Positions 10,592 to 18,634 of a stretch of 64,000 bases of DNA are shown piece after piece. Each line of letters opens with the position of its first letter. Position 1 is the stretch's first letter. Both the position numbers and the translations under genes were made by a program. Origin of the DNA: a bacterium (GTDB lineage: Bacteria; Bacillota; Bacilli; Lactobacillales; Streptococcaceae); NCBI GenBank assembly GCA_905221195.1, contig CAJNCF010000002.1, positions 260,544 through 324,543 of the forward strand, written 5' to 3'. The notes beneath the pieces were generated by a model. It was not told the origin of the DNA and made no database searches. It saw only the letters and a list, made by a program, of their open reading frames with translations.

Positions 10592-12281
10592 AGCTAGTTT
10601 CTATTCTATTTATGTATATTTCAACCGTCGTTCCTTTGTCGGGTGCAGAATCAATCTTCATCTGATAATCTTCTCCAAAATGAAGTTTGAGTCGTTGGTT
10701 GACATTTTGAAGGCCAACTCCCCCACGTTTAAGGTTACTCTGACTACTATCGCCAGGATTTTTGAATCCAACGCCGTCATCCTCAATGCGGATGACTAGT
10801 CCTCTATCCTTTTTCTGAACAGAAACTCTAATATGTCCCTGACCTTCCTTCTCCTTAATGCCATGGTAAAGAGCATTTTCTACTAGGGGTTGTAACACCA
10901 GTTTAGGCAAGACTAGCTTATCAAAGACAGGATTTTCAGCAATTTCATATTCCAGCTTATCTCCATAACGCTGTTTCTGGATAAAGAGGTACTGGCGAAC
11001 ATGATTGATTTCATCAGAAAGAGAAATCAAATCCTTACCTTGATTGAGCGCCAAGCGGAAATAGGTTGCCAAGGACTTGGTTACCTGAACCACCCGCTGA
11101 CTATCCTGAAACTCAGCCATCCAGATAATAGTGTCCAAGGTGTTGTAGAGGAAATGGGGGTTAATCTGACTCGACAAGGCTTGAAGTTCATACTGACGAG
11201 TCGTTTCTTCCTGCTTGCGCACATCTGCCATCAGCTGATCAATCTGATCCAACATGGCATTGAACTGGCGAGTCACTTCTCTCAGTTCATAGGCACCAGC
11301 CTCCTTAGCACGCAGATTTTGAGCACCAGAAGCAATTTCCAGCATGGTTTCTCTCAAATTCTTCAAAGGAGCAATCCAGCGCTTGAGACTGAACCACACC
11401 AAGCAGAGACAGGCAAGAAGAGATGTGACACTGGCCCCAAGCAAGGTCCACAAGAGCTGACTCCGAACCTGGTCTAACTTCTCCAACGAAGAAACTCCTA
11501 TAACCGTCCAATCAGTTCCTGCAATCTGTTCCTGACTGACGTAGGATTTGTGGCCAGAAGTGTAGCCCTGCCCTGTCTCAATATAGGGTTTCATGGCCTC
11601 CATTTCACTAGATGAGCTATAAACTGTGTGTTGAGGATGGTAGACAAATTCATGGTTTTCATTGATGATAAAGGCAAACCCTTGCTGCCCCAACTGGAGC
11701 TGGTTGAGATAGGCTTCCAGAGTTTCGTAGGAAATATCCAAGCGAAGCACACCCAGATTGGCTCCCTTTGCATCAACAAGTTCTTGAGTGACAGAAATGA
11801 CCCACTGACTGTCCGATTTACGAGCTGGTGTCAAAACTGGCTTAGCCCCCTGATGAATAGCCTTTTGGTACCAATCCTCAGCCATCATATCAGAAGAAGT
11901 TTTCATTTGCACACTGTCATCTGTAGAAATGACCTGACCTGATTTGGTGACCAATACAACAGCTTTCAAGTCCTGATCTGCCTTTAAGATAGTCAAAAAT
12001 AAATCTCGGATTCCCTCGACCTTGTCTTGACTGGGATTCTCAGCATAGGTTAGAACATCTGCCTGCTGGGTCAAACTGTTCGAGGTGGTTTCTAATTTTT
12101 TGATATAAGACTGAATAAAGTGGCTAGTTTGGCTAATGGTCGTTTGGCTATTGCCCTCAATAGTGGCCTCAATAGCTGATGAGCTCGATTGATAGTAGAA
12201 GGTCCCGACCACAGCCAGGAGGATGAGAAAGACCAGAAAGATAGAAATAACCATTCTGACTAGGAGAGAAGAACGCTTCAT
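10590..12281 (-). CDS. YesM-type sensor histidine kinase (zmp-linked TCS)
   Basis: Membrane sensor of 563 residues. A first membrane helix (about 10-30) is followed by an extracellular dCache-like domain (about 35-275, with VVLVTKSGQVISTDD and LGVLRLDISYETLE). A second helix (about 277-298) leads to HAMP and a His_kinase domain with SSQINPHFLYNTLD, where H376 is the phosphoacceptor. The C-terminal ATPase has NALYHGI (N box), IEDDGVGF (G1) and GGVGLQNVNQR (G2). It overlaps the response-regulator gene by four bases (ATGA). The matching pneumococcal pair is TCS09, next to zmpB in the same order as I recall. The signal is unknown; carbohydrate or cell-wall cues are typical for YesM relatives. Confidence 0.93.
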   Translation of the reverse strand: MKRSSLLVRMVISIFLVFLILLAVVGTFYYQSSSSAIEATIEGNSQTTISQTSHFIQSYIKKLETTSNSLTQQADVLTYAENPSQDKVEGIRDLFLTILKADQDLKAVVLVTKSGQVISTDDSVQMKTSSDMMAEDWYQKAIHQGAKPVLTPARKSDSQWVISVTQELVDAKGANLGVLRLDISYETLEAYLNQLQLGQQGFAFIINENHEFVYHPQHTVYSSSSEMEAMKPYIETGQGYTSGHKSYVSQEQIAGTDWTVIGVSSLEKLDQVRSQLLWTLLGASVTSLLACLCLVWFSLKRWIAPLKNLRETMLEIASGAQNLRAKEAGAYELREVTRQFNAMLDQIDQLMADVRKQEETTRQYELQALSSQINPHFLYNTLDTIIWMAEFQDSQRVVQVTKSLATYFRLALNQGKDLISLSDEINHVRQYLFIQKQRYGDKLEYEIAENPVFDKLVLPKLVLQPLVENALYHGIKEKEGQGHIRVSVQKKDRGLVIRIEDDGVGFKNPGDSSQSNLKRGGVGLQNVNQRLKLHFGEDYQMKIDSAPDKGTTVEIYINRIETS

Positions 12282-13015
12282 CTGCCTTCTCCCTTCTTAA
12301 ACTGACGAGGTGTCACACCTGCAATCTGTTTAAAACGTTGGGTAAAATAGTTCATATCTTCAAAACCAACCTTTTCCGCTATCTCATAAATCTTTAAATC
12401 TGTAGTCAAGAGCAAGAGCTTGGCTTGTTTGACACGCTCTCGTACCAGATAATCCTGAAAAGGAAGACCCAGCTCTTTCTTAATCAAGGAGCTCAGATAA
12501 GTCGGACTAAAACCCAAGTCACTGGCCAAAGACTTCAAACTAAACTGGCTATCAGCCAGATGAGACTGGATTTTCTGGGCCATGTTTCCCTCAAACTTAT
12601 CAGTCAATAAATCTTGTAACTGCTCTTCCTTTTCTTCCTTGTCCAACTTTTGCTTGATTTTCCCCAACATCTCCTCAATGTCCTGACGAGAAAAGGGCTT
12701 AAGCAAGTAGTCATCCACACCGAGTTTGACAGCAGACAAGGCATAATCAAAATCATCATAGCCTGTCAAAAAAACCAAATGCACCTGAGGATAGGTTTCT
12801 CGTACCAGACTGGCCAACTGGATGCCATTTAGCTGAGGCATGTTGATATCGGTTAAAATAATATCTGGCACCTGCTTTTGGATCAAGTCCCAAGCCTGTC
12901 TTCCATTTTCAGCCTGACCAATGATTTCCATATCGTAGGCTGCTACATTGACCAGCTTGGTCAAACCTTGTCTTACTAGATATTCATCCTCTACGATTAA
13001 GATTGTGTAGGTCAT
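12278..13015 (-). CDS. YesN-type response regulator with AraC DNA-binding domain
   Basis: Response regulator of 245 residues. The receiver domain (1-120) has the acidic pair in VEDEY, phosphoacceptor D56 in ILTDINMPQL, T in LTGYDDF and K in LLKPF. The C-terminal AraC domain (about 145-245) has two helix-turn-helices, including SLKSLASDLGFSPTYLSSL and KIYEIAEKVGFEDMNYFTQRFK. It is first gene of the pair with the YesM kinase. An extended -10 TGCTATACT lies 35 bases upstream and AAAGGAGAG precedes the ATG. Likely targets are itself and the neighbouring zmpB operon; this is inferred from position only. Confidence 0.93.
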   Translation of the reverse strand: MTYTILIVEDEYLVRQGLTKLVNVAAYDMEIIGQAENGRQAWDLIQKQVPDIILTDINMPQLNGIQLASLVRETYPQVHLVFLTGYDDFDYALSAVKLGVDDYLLKPFSRQDIEEMLGKIKQKLDKEEKEEQLQDLLTDKFEGNMAQKIQSHLADSQFSLKSLASDLGFSPTYLSSLIKKELGLPFQDYLVRERVKQAKLLLLTTDLKIYEIAEKVGFEDMNYFTQRFKQIAGVTPRQFKKGEGR

Positions 13016-13044
13016 GCTTCTCTCCTTTGTAACTTACTAGTATC

Positions 13045-13053
13045 AGTATAGCA
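13045..13053 (-). promoter_or_regulatory. Extended -10 promoter of the TCS operon
   Basis: TGCTATACT on the minus strand, about 30 nt before the response-regulator ATG. The -35 is weak, as is usual with extended -10 promoters in this group. No clear terminator separates it from msrAB, so read-through from the redox operon is possible. Confidence 0.55.
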
Positions 13054-13085
13054 AATTTCTCCTCTAACTGCTTAGGAAAGTCCTC

Positions 13086-14198
13086 TTAATCAACATAATC
13101 TAGTAAATAAGCATAGCCTTTTTCTTCCATTTTGTCTTTGGGAATAAAGCGGATAGACAGACTATTGATACAGTAGCGCAAGCCACCCTTGTCCTGTGGG
13201 CCGTCCGTAAAGACATGGCCAAGGTGAGAATCTCCAACTCGGCTTCTCACTTCCATGCGCGTCATATTGTAAGACTTGTCTTCTTTGTAGGTGGCAACAT
13301 CTGGACTGATGGGTTGGGTAAAACTAGGCCAACCGCAACCAGACTCAAACTTGTCCTTTGATGAAAAGAGGGGTTCTCCAGTTGCCACATCCACATAGAT
13401 ACCGGATTCGAATTTATCCCAGTAGCGGTTTGAAAAGGCCCGTTCTGTTTGATTTTTCTGGGTGACTGCATACTCCTCAGGTGACAAGGTCTTTTTCAAT
13501 TCCTCATCACTTGGCTTAGGATATTTGCTGGCATCAATGACGGGGTAGGCAGCCTGATTGACGTTGATATGACAGTAGCCATTTGGATTTTTCTTGAGGT
13601 AGTCTTGATGGTAATCCTCTGCCACCACAAAATTCTTCAAGGGCTCCTTTTCAACTGCTAGAGGTTGGTCGTATTTCTTAGCCACCTCATCAAAGACTTG
13701 GTTAATCACCTCTAAATCCTTGTCATCTGTGTAATAAACACCAGTACGGTACTGGGTTCCCACATCATTTCCTTGTTTATTTTTGCTGGTTGGATTGATA
13801 ATGCGGAAATAGTGAAGCAGGATTTCTTTAAGAGAAATTTGATTAGCATCATAGGTGACATGAACAGTCTCCGCATGACCTGTTTGGTTAATCAACTCGT
13901 ACTTGGTTGTTTCCCCTCTACCATTTGCATAGCCTGAAACGGCATCTGTCACTCCAGGAACGCGCGAGAAGTATTCCTCCACTCCCCAGAAACATCCTCC
14001 AGCTAGATAAATTTCATGCAAATCTGCATCTTTACTCACTTCTGTTTTTTTCACTGTTTTTCCTCCTTGGCTAACTGATGCTTTCTCAATTTGCGAGCTA
14101 TCTGTCTGCCCTGCATTTCGCATCAATAGAAAATAGAAACCGGTTATGGCTAGGAAAAAAATCCCTGCCAAGACAAACAATTTTACTTTATCGTTCAT
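13086..14198 (-). CDS. msrAB: Membrane-anchored methionine sulfoxide reductase MsrA-MsrB fusion
   Basis: Repairs oxidised methionine in surface proteins. An N-terminal membrane anchor (about 6-26) is followed by a short linker. The MsrA domain (about 60-215) has the catalytic GGCFWG with C69. The MsrB domain (about 235-360) has [19 protein letters not shown] and the catalytic C343 in RYCINS. The length of 370 fits the MsrAB2 type. It is the last gene of an operon with a thioredoxin-like lipoprotein and CcdA, which recycle its disulfide from the membrane side. The start has no better alternative nearby. Confidence 0.96.
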   Translation of the reverse strand: MNDKVKLFVLAGIFFLAITGFYFLLMRNAGQTDSSQIEKASVSQGGKTVKKTEVSKDADLHEIYLAGGCFWGVEEYFSRVPGVTDAVSGYANGRGETTKYELINQTGHAETVHVTYDANQISLKEILLHYFRIINPTSKNKQGNDVGTQYRTGVYYTDDKDLEVINQVFDEVAKKYDQPLAVEKEPLKNFVVAEDYHQDYLKKNPNGYCHINVNQAAYPVIDASKYPKPSDEELKKTLSPEEYAVTQKNQTERAFSNRYWDKFESGIYVDVATGEPLFSSKDKFESGCGWPSFTQPISPDVATYKEDKSYNMTRMEVRSRVGDSHLGHVFTDGPQDKGGLRYCINSLSIRFIPKDKMEEKGYAYLLDYVD

Positions 14199-14207
14199 GA
14201 CTTTTCT

Positions 14208-14771
14208 CTACCCCATTTCTTTCAATTCTTTTAAAATCATATCCTTATCCATAAAACCTGGTTGCGTTTTGACCAGTTCGCCTTCCTTGTCTATAAAGGC
14301 TTGAGTTGGGTAAGAACGGACACCATAACTTTCCAAAAGTTTGCCAGATGGATCAATTAGAACTGGGAAATTTTTATAATCCAAGCCCTTGTACCAGTTC
14401 TTAAAATCAGCTTCCGCTTGTTCCCCCTTGTGACCAGGAGACACCACTGTCAAGACCACATAGTCGTCTCCAGCATCCTTAGCAATTTTATCCGTATCTG
14501 GAAGACTGGCTAGACAGATGGAACACCAAGACGCCCAGAATTTGAGATAGACTTTCTTGCCCTTGTAATCAGACAAGCGGTAGGTCTTGCCATCTACTCC
14601 TATCAATTCAAAGTCAGCGACTGCCTGACCTTTAGTCACAGTTTGCGCACTGACTTGTTCTGTTTTTGTTTGCTCCTTCATAGTAGACTCGTCTGACATG
14701 TTTTTAGCTGAACAGGCTGCCAAACAACAGATTGAGCCTACTCCAAGGAGACATGTTTGCCATTTTTTCAT
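14208..14771 (-). CDS. etrx1: Surface thioredoxin-fold lipoprotein (Etrx1/TlpA-like)
   Basis: Extracytoplasmic reductant carrier of 187 residues. The lipobox LAAC ends at C20 after a short signal peptide. The TlpA/ResA-type thioredoxin domain (about 45-187) has the redox motif WCSIC with C83 and C86, and a cis-proline near SYPTQAF. The ATG at 14771 follows AGAGGAAG; the upstream in-frame ATG would add seven acidic residues before the signal peptide and is rejected. Gene order CcdA-lipoprotein-MsrAB matches the pneumococcal Etrx1 pathway in which electrons pass from CcdA to the lipoprotein to MsrAB. Confidence 0.94.
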   Translation of the reverse strand: MKKWQTCLLGVGSICCLAACSAKNMSDESTMKEQTKTEQVSAQTVTKGQAVADFELIGVDGKTYRLSDYKGKKVYLKFWASWCSICLASLPDTDKIAKDAGDDYVVLTVVSPGHKGEQAEADFKNWYKGLDYKNFPVLIDPSGKLLESYGVRSYPTQAFIDKEGELVKTQPGFMDKDMILKELKEMG

Positions 14772-14784
14772 TTCTTCTTCCTCT

Positions 14785-15495
14785 CTATTCAAATAATGTA
14801 GTCAAAATGGAAGCATTTCCCAAAAGCACCAAGATTCCCATCACAATAATGAGGAAACCACCCACTTTTTTTAGGGTTCCGAGATAAGGATGGAGTTTTC
14901 GAAAATGTTTCAAAACATAGCTGGAGGCAAGAGCTAGAACCAAAAATGGTAGCGCTAGACCCAGCGTGTAAACCAACATGAGACCAGCTCCCTGCCAAGC
15001 TCCTGAACCACCTGAAGCCGCCAAGGCCAAAACAGAGCCCAGAACTGGACCCACACATGGCGTCCAAGCAAAACTAAAGGTCAAGCCCAGTAAAAATGCC
15101 TGACTATAGCCCTTACCCTTTTGCCCCTGTCTCTTTAATTGTAGCCTTTTTTCCTTGTAGAGTCCTTGCAAATGTAAGACTTCCATCTGGTGCAAGCCCA
15201 AGAGAATGATGACCGCACCCGTCACATACTGAAACCAAGAAGCATACAGCAAATTGCCTAAAAAACCAGCTCCATAGCCCAGTAAGATAAAAACAAAGGA
15301 AAGCCCTATTATAAAGGCCAGAGTTCGTAATAAACTGACAACTGAGATTAAAAATTTTCCGCTAGAATCCTGAGCACCATCTTTGTCATCCAGTAATACC
15401 CCTGCATAGACTGGTAACAAGGGTAAAATACAAGGAGAAAAGAAGGAAAGAATTCCAGCAAAAAAAACACTGATAAAAAAGATTATATTATCCAT
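14785..15495 (-). CDS. ccdA: CcdA-type transmembrane thiol-disulfide carrier
   Basis: Polytopic membrane protein of 236 residues with about six helices. It carries electrons from cytoplasmic thioredoxin to extracytoplasmic thioredoxin-like proteins. The two hallmark Cys-Pro motifs are present: FFSPCILPLLPVYAG near residue 22, and FAWTPCVGPVLGS near residue 145. GGAGG precedes the ATG. It is first of the redox operon; the lipoprotein starts 13 bases after its stop. Confidence 0.95.
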   Translation of the reverse strand: MDNIIFFISVFFAGILSFFSPCILPLLPVYAGVLLDDKDGAQDSSGKFLISVVSLLRTLAFIIGLSFVFILLGYGAGFLGNLLYASWFQYVTGAVIILLGLHQMEVLHLQGLYKEKRLQLKRQGQKGKGYSQAFLLGLTFSFAWTPCVGPVLGSVLALAASGGSGAWQGAGLMLVYTLGLALPFLVLALASSYVLKHFRKLHPYLGTLKKVGGFLIIVMGILVLLGNASILTTLFE

Positions 15496-15527
15496 TGCCT
15501 TCCTCCATTCTTTGATTTGATAGGACT

Positions 15528-15533
15528 ATTATA
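15528..15533 (-). promoter_or_regulatory. Probable -10 of the ccdA-etrx1-msrAB operon
   Basis: A consensus TATAAT on the minus strand lies about 33 bases upstream of the ccdA ATG. The -35 at 17-base spacing (TGTTTT) is poor. Confidence 0.45.
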
Positions 15534-15670
15534 ACCCCAAAGTTCCAGAAAAAACAGGGACAATAATAGGGTAAAATAGGAATTTAATCAGGTTATACTT
15601 CAAAGAAATCAAAAAAGCATGAGTAAAAGGGTAAGCTATCTTAGGTTTTAGAGCGAACATCTAGTAAACT

Positions 15671-15708
15671 AAAAAACAGATTCTTCCATCTATCACGGAA
15701 AAATCTGT
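15671..15708 (-). terminator. Terminator between the Rpn locus and ccdA
   Basis: Arms ACAGATTTTTCC and GGAAGAATCTGT pair over 12 positions with one G-T wobble, have a nine-base loop, and are followed by six Ts on the minus strand. It lies in the 296-base gap upstream of ccdA and would stop transcripts of the nuclease gene. Confidence 0.75.
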
Positions 15709-15732
15709 CATTGATTTACTGATTTACAAAAA

Positions 15733-15790
15733 ATTCCAATTACGGTTTACGAACCTTATCTTTGCTGGTTTCTCTGTATTTTTTTAGTTC
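15733..15790 (-). pseudogene. Decayed fragment of a second Rpn nuclease gene
   Basis: These 58 bases align without gaps to 16091-16148 inside the adjacent nuclease gene, with about eight differences. On the minus strand the fragment encodes ELKKYRETSKDKVRKP, a stop codon where the intact gene has Trp, then LEFF. It directly abuts the 3' end of the intact gene. This is a remnant of a tandem duplication or of a gene replacement at this site. Confidence 0.8.
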
Positions 15791-16669
15791 TTATTTGCGA
15801 TGCTCTTTCAATAGTTCTTCAAACTCAGAGATAGTCATACCTAACTGCTGGCTGGCAACCTCAGAAGTCAGAAGACCTTGGTGGACCATATCTAGGAAGG
15901 CAAAAAATTTCCCTTCCTCCCTAGCAGTTTCCAAAGCATAATCCTGTGCTAACAAGGCCTGTTCTTCTCGCATACGTAGTTGGCTAAACATCTTCCTGTC
16001 CTCCTCGGACCAGCTTTTATAGTCTAGCAGTTGGTCTGCCTGGATGATGACTCGCTCGGGTTGCTGGGTAAAGGGCTTGTTGCCAAAAAACTCCAACCAT
16101 GGCTTGCGAACCTCGTCTTTGCTGGTTTCTCTGTATTTTTTTAGTTCCAAGAATGCCATCTTGACCAGATGGTTTTCTTGTCCATTGTTTGTGATGGTTA
16201 AAACCTCACCTGTCGTATCCTCTCTCATGCTAAAGCTATGAAAAGCCAAATCATCTGAGAAATAATTGCTATCCACAATTGCGATAGCGTATACTGGTGA
16301 GATGTGTTTGTAGCTCTGGTGTGTATCACCTTCACGTTGGCGAATTTTTTCTAGGTTTTGATTGACCTGACTACACAAGTAAGCCCACAAACGATTGATG
16401 AAAAAATTCTGATGATGTACCTGAATCTCAATGATAACTTGTGTCCCATTATCTAGTTCAGCTAAAACGTCTATGCTAGTATAGAAATCTTGGGCTGAAT
16501 ATGGTACGGAAGGCAAGACGTGAATGTTACTTCCCTCCAAAATAGTCACATTTTTTGCTGGTAAATCCAACATATCACGGATAAATTGACAAGTGATTTC
16601 TGGATTGCTAAAAATCTTCTTAGCAACTAAATCATTGGTCGGGCTGATGCCCGGATGACGTACAGTCAT
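15791..16669 (-). CDS. Rpn/PD-(D/E)XK family nuclease (transposase-like)
   Basis: Protein of 292 residues of the family often annotated as PD-(D/E)XK nuclease family transposase; relatives are the Rpn recombination-promoting nucleases. The start MTVRHPGISPTNDLVAKKIF is typical. The nuclease core includes IDVLAELDNGTQVIIEIQVH, with D and ExQ as likely metal ligands. The C-terminal third is charged and helical. The ATG at 16669 follows AAAGGAGAG; an upstream in-frame ATG would precede the likely transcription start. There are no terminal repeats, so mobility is not shown. A decayed partial copy follows at once. Confidence 0.88.
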   Translation of the reverse strand: MTVRHPGISPTNDLVAKKIFSNPEITCQFIRDMLDLPAKNVTILEGSNIHVLPSVPYSAQDFYTSIDVLAELDNGTQVIIEIQVHHQNFFINRLWAYLCSQVNQNLEKIRQREGDTHQSYKHISPVYAIAIVDSNYFSDDLAFHSFSMREDTTGEVLTITNNGQENHLVKMAFLELKKYRETSKDEVRKPWLEFFGNKPFTQQPERVIIQADQLLDYKSWSEEDRKMFSQLRMREEQALLAQDYALETAREEGKFFAFLDMVHQGLLTSEVASQQLGMTISEFEELLKEHRK

Positions 16670-16684
16670 ACTTTCTCTCCTTTC

Positions 16685-16693
16685 ATTATAGCA
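16685..16693 (-). promoter_or_regulatory. Extended -10 promoter of the Rpn nuclease gene
   Basis: TGCTATAAT on the minus strand. The -10 ends 15 bases before the ATG, so the leader would be very short but still includes AAAGGAGAG. Confidence 0.6.
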
Positions 16694-16770
16694 CATTTTT
16701 AAATCTAGGTTTACTAGATTCTCTGCTACTACTTATTTATTCGGAAAAGAGAGGATAAATGAAACAGTAA

Positions 16771-16820
16771 ATAAAAAATGAGGACAGCGGATAAGCAATA
16801 AATTTTAAGCTTATCTGTCT
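16771..16820 (-). terminator. Terminator of the GNAT gene
   Basis: Arms GACAG-ATAAGC and GCTTAT-CCG-CTGTC form a bulged hairpin over the stop codon, followed by an AT-rich T-run (ATTTTTTATTT) on the minus strand. Confidence 0.6.
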
Positions 16821-17362
16821 TCCCCACTTATCTGGTAATAAATAAGGTCCGCAAGATAGCCTTTTCTCTCTACACCATTGGTAATAGTCTTTAGATAGGA
16901 CATTCCAGCTTTTTCCATGACACGACCTGAAGCTGGGTTGAGACTGACATAACGAGCTCTGACTTTTTGAAAACCTGCTTGAGTAAAACAGAAGTCTAAC
17001 ACGACTTTCAAGGCCTCTGTCATCATACCATTTCCCCAGTAAGCCTTGCCTAGCACATAGCCAATTTCACAACTTGAATCATCCTCATCTATCTTAACGA
17101 TACTGATATCTCCTATCACTTGCTCAAGGTTTTCTTTGAGGCAAATGGCCCATTTGTAATAGTTGGGATTAGCATAGGAAGCAAGCCAATTTAGAATGGA
17201 GTTCCGAGTCACTTCGACATCAGGATGGGGATCCCAAGTGACGTAGGTTAGATTCTCAGCAGACGAAGCCCAATTTTGAAACATGGCTTCCGCATCACTC
17301 TCCACAAATCTTCGCAAAATCAAACGTTCTGTCTGTAATACTTGCGTACCGATAGATTTCAT
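16811..17362 (-). CDS. RimJ/RimL-type GNAT acetyltransferase
   Basis: Protein of 183 residues. The N-terminus has ETERLILRRF, typical of ribosomal-protein and small-molecule N-acetyltransferases. GDISIVKIDEDDSSCEIGYV and GKAYWGNGMMTEALKVVLDF carry the acetyl-CoA loop, and ARYVSLNPASGRVMEKAGM gives the C-terminal family motif. It stands alone between the Rpn gene and the nadE hairpin array. The acceptor is unknown. Confidence 0.85.
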   Translation of the reverse strand: MKSIGTQVLQTERLILRRFVESDAEAMFQNWASSAENLTYVTWDPHPDVEVTRNSILNWLASYANPNYYKWAICLKENLEQVIGDISIVKIDEDDSSCEIGYVLGKAYWGNGMMTEALKVVLDFCFTQAGFQKVRARYVSLNPASGRVMEKAGMSYLKTITNGVERKGYLADLIYYQISGEDR

Positions 17363-17809
17363 GATGCTACCTCGCTTTCTAAATAGATGATTCTCTGTTC
17401 AATCTCCATTGAAACTGGTTTTGCTTTCTAATCTCAAGCTTATAAGCTAAAAAGGTTCACTGGACCTTCTTCGCTTACCTGTTTCCATGCTCGGGGTAAA
17501 AAGACTAAACTCAGTAACAGCTAGGAAAAAAGTGTTTTCTCTAATCCCTTGACGCAGTCGCTGTCTGGTTTGAAATGCGCTTTACCAAGCTTTTTCAAAC
17601 CTAGTCATCGTTGCGGGGGTGAGACGACGAAATCGAACTCTTCGAGTTACCAGACCTTCTCTCACTTTCTTATTTCAATGTAAGAGGCTGAAAACCTCCA
17701 CTGGAGGTTGTGCTTGCTTCCCAGTTTCTAGGCTCAAGCTAAAAAGGTCTCCCGGACCTCCTCGTTTTCCCGTTTCTAGACTCGGGCTGAAAACCTCCAC
17801 TGGAGGTTT
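17363..17809. repeat. Array of terminator-like hairpins downstream of nadE
   Basis: This 447-base gene-free stretch holds at least five short hairpins about 50-64 bases apart: 17452-17468 (AAGGTTC/GGACCTT), 17635-17647 (AACTC/GAGTT), 17693-17709 (AACCTCC/GGAGGTT), 17745-17759 (AGGTC/GACCT) and 17790-17810 (AAAACCTCC/GGAGGTTTT). Three share the loop ACT or AGT. Most are followed on the minus strand by Ts and a degenerate spacer of the form GAGyCTAGAAACnGGGAAnCGAG. The hairpin at 17790-17810 touches the nadE stop and should be its terminator. A further stem (GGTTTGAAA/TTTCAAACC) lies near 17560-17595. A similar array follows rpsR. No protein-coding signal is seen. Confidence 0.75.
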
Positions 17810-18634
17810 TCACTCCCAAAAGTCATCAAATACGGTGATTGGTAGGTGGCGTTTGTGTTGGCCTTTGTGCCACCAGTTTTCAATGGTCGCTTGAGCTTCT
17901 GGGCTAACTTGTTTGCCTTCGAGGTAGTCGTCAATCTCTTCATAAGTGACTCCGAGGGCTACTTCATCAGCTAGGCCTGGTTTGTCTTCTTCTAGGTCTG
18001 CCGTTGGGATTTTTTCATAAAGGGCTGGGTCTGCACCAAGTTCCTTCAAAAGTTGCTTTCCTTGTCGTTTATTGAGGCGGAAAAGGGGTAAAATATCTGC
18101 ACCACCGTCACCAAACTTGGTAAAGAAACCTGTGATATTTTCCGCAGCATGGTCTGTTCCAATGACCGCTCCGCTATGGGTACCCGCAAGGGCATATTGG
18201 GCAATCATACGGCAACGAGCCTTGATATTTCCCTTGTTGAAGTCTGAAACAGGACTACCTGTCGCTTCAACTGCTGCTGTCATGGCGTCAGCTGATTCCT
18301 TAATATTGACGACTAAACTGACATCAGGCTGGATAAAGGCTAGTGCTTTTTGAGCATCTGCTTCATCAGCTTGCACTCCGTATGGCAGGCGGACAGCGAT
18401 AAATTTGTAGTTGTCATCTCCTGTTTCCGCTCGCAGTTCTTCCATAGTCAATTGTGCCAATCGACCTGCCAAGGTTGAGTCCTGACCTCCAGAAATCCCT
18501 AGTACAAAGGTTTTTAGGAAGGGGTGTTTTTTCAGGTATCTCTTTAAGAAATCAATCGAACGACTGATTTCTTCTTGGGCATCAATCACTGGTTTCACGC
18601 CTAGTTCTTGGATAATTGTTTCTTGCAAACTCAT
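17810..18634 (-). CDS. nadE: NH3-dependent NAD+ synthetase
   Basis: Last step of NAD synthesis: ATP-dependent amidation of nicotinic acid adenine dinucleotide. The protein has 274 residues. The PP-loop is [14 protein letters not shown] (SGGQDS at 48-53), with the substrate segments [26 protein letters not shown] and [13 protein letters not shown]. It lacks a glutaminase domain, so it uses ammonia. It overlaps pncB by four bases (ATGA), giving a two-gene NAD salvage operon. Confidence 0.97.
   Translation of the reverse strand: MSLQETIIQELGVKPVIDAQEEISRSIDFLKRYLKKHPFLKTFVLGISGGQDSTLAGRLAQLTMEELRAETGDDNYKFIAVRLPYGVQADEADAQKALAFIQPDVSLVVNIKESADAMTAAVEATGSPVSDFNKGNIKARCRMIAQYALAGTHSGAVIGTDHAAENITGFFTKFGDGGADILPLFRLNKRQGKQLLKELGADPALYEKIPTADLEEDKPGLADEVALGVTYEEIDDYLEGKQVSPEAQATIENWWHKGQHKRHLPITVFDDFWE

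Noticed and set aside
15791-16669. Complete insertion sequence
   Set aside because: The gene belongs to a transposase-like family, but no terminal inverted repeats or target duplications were found around it.
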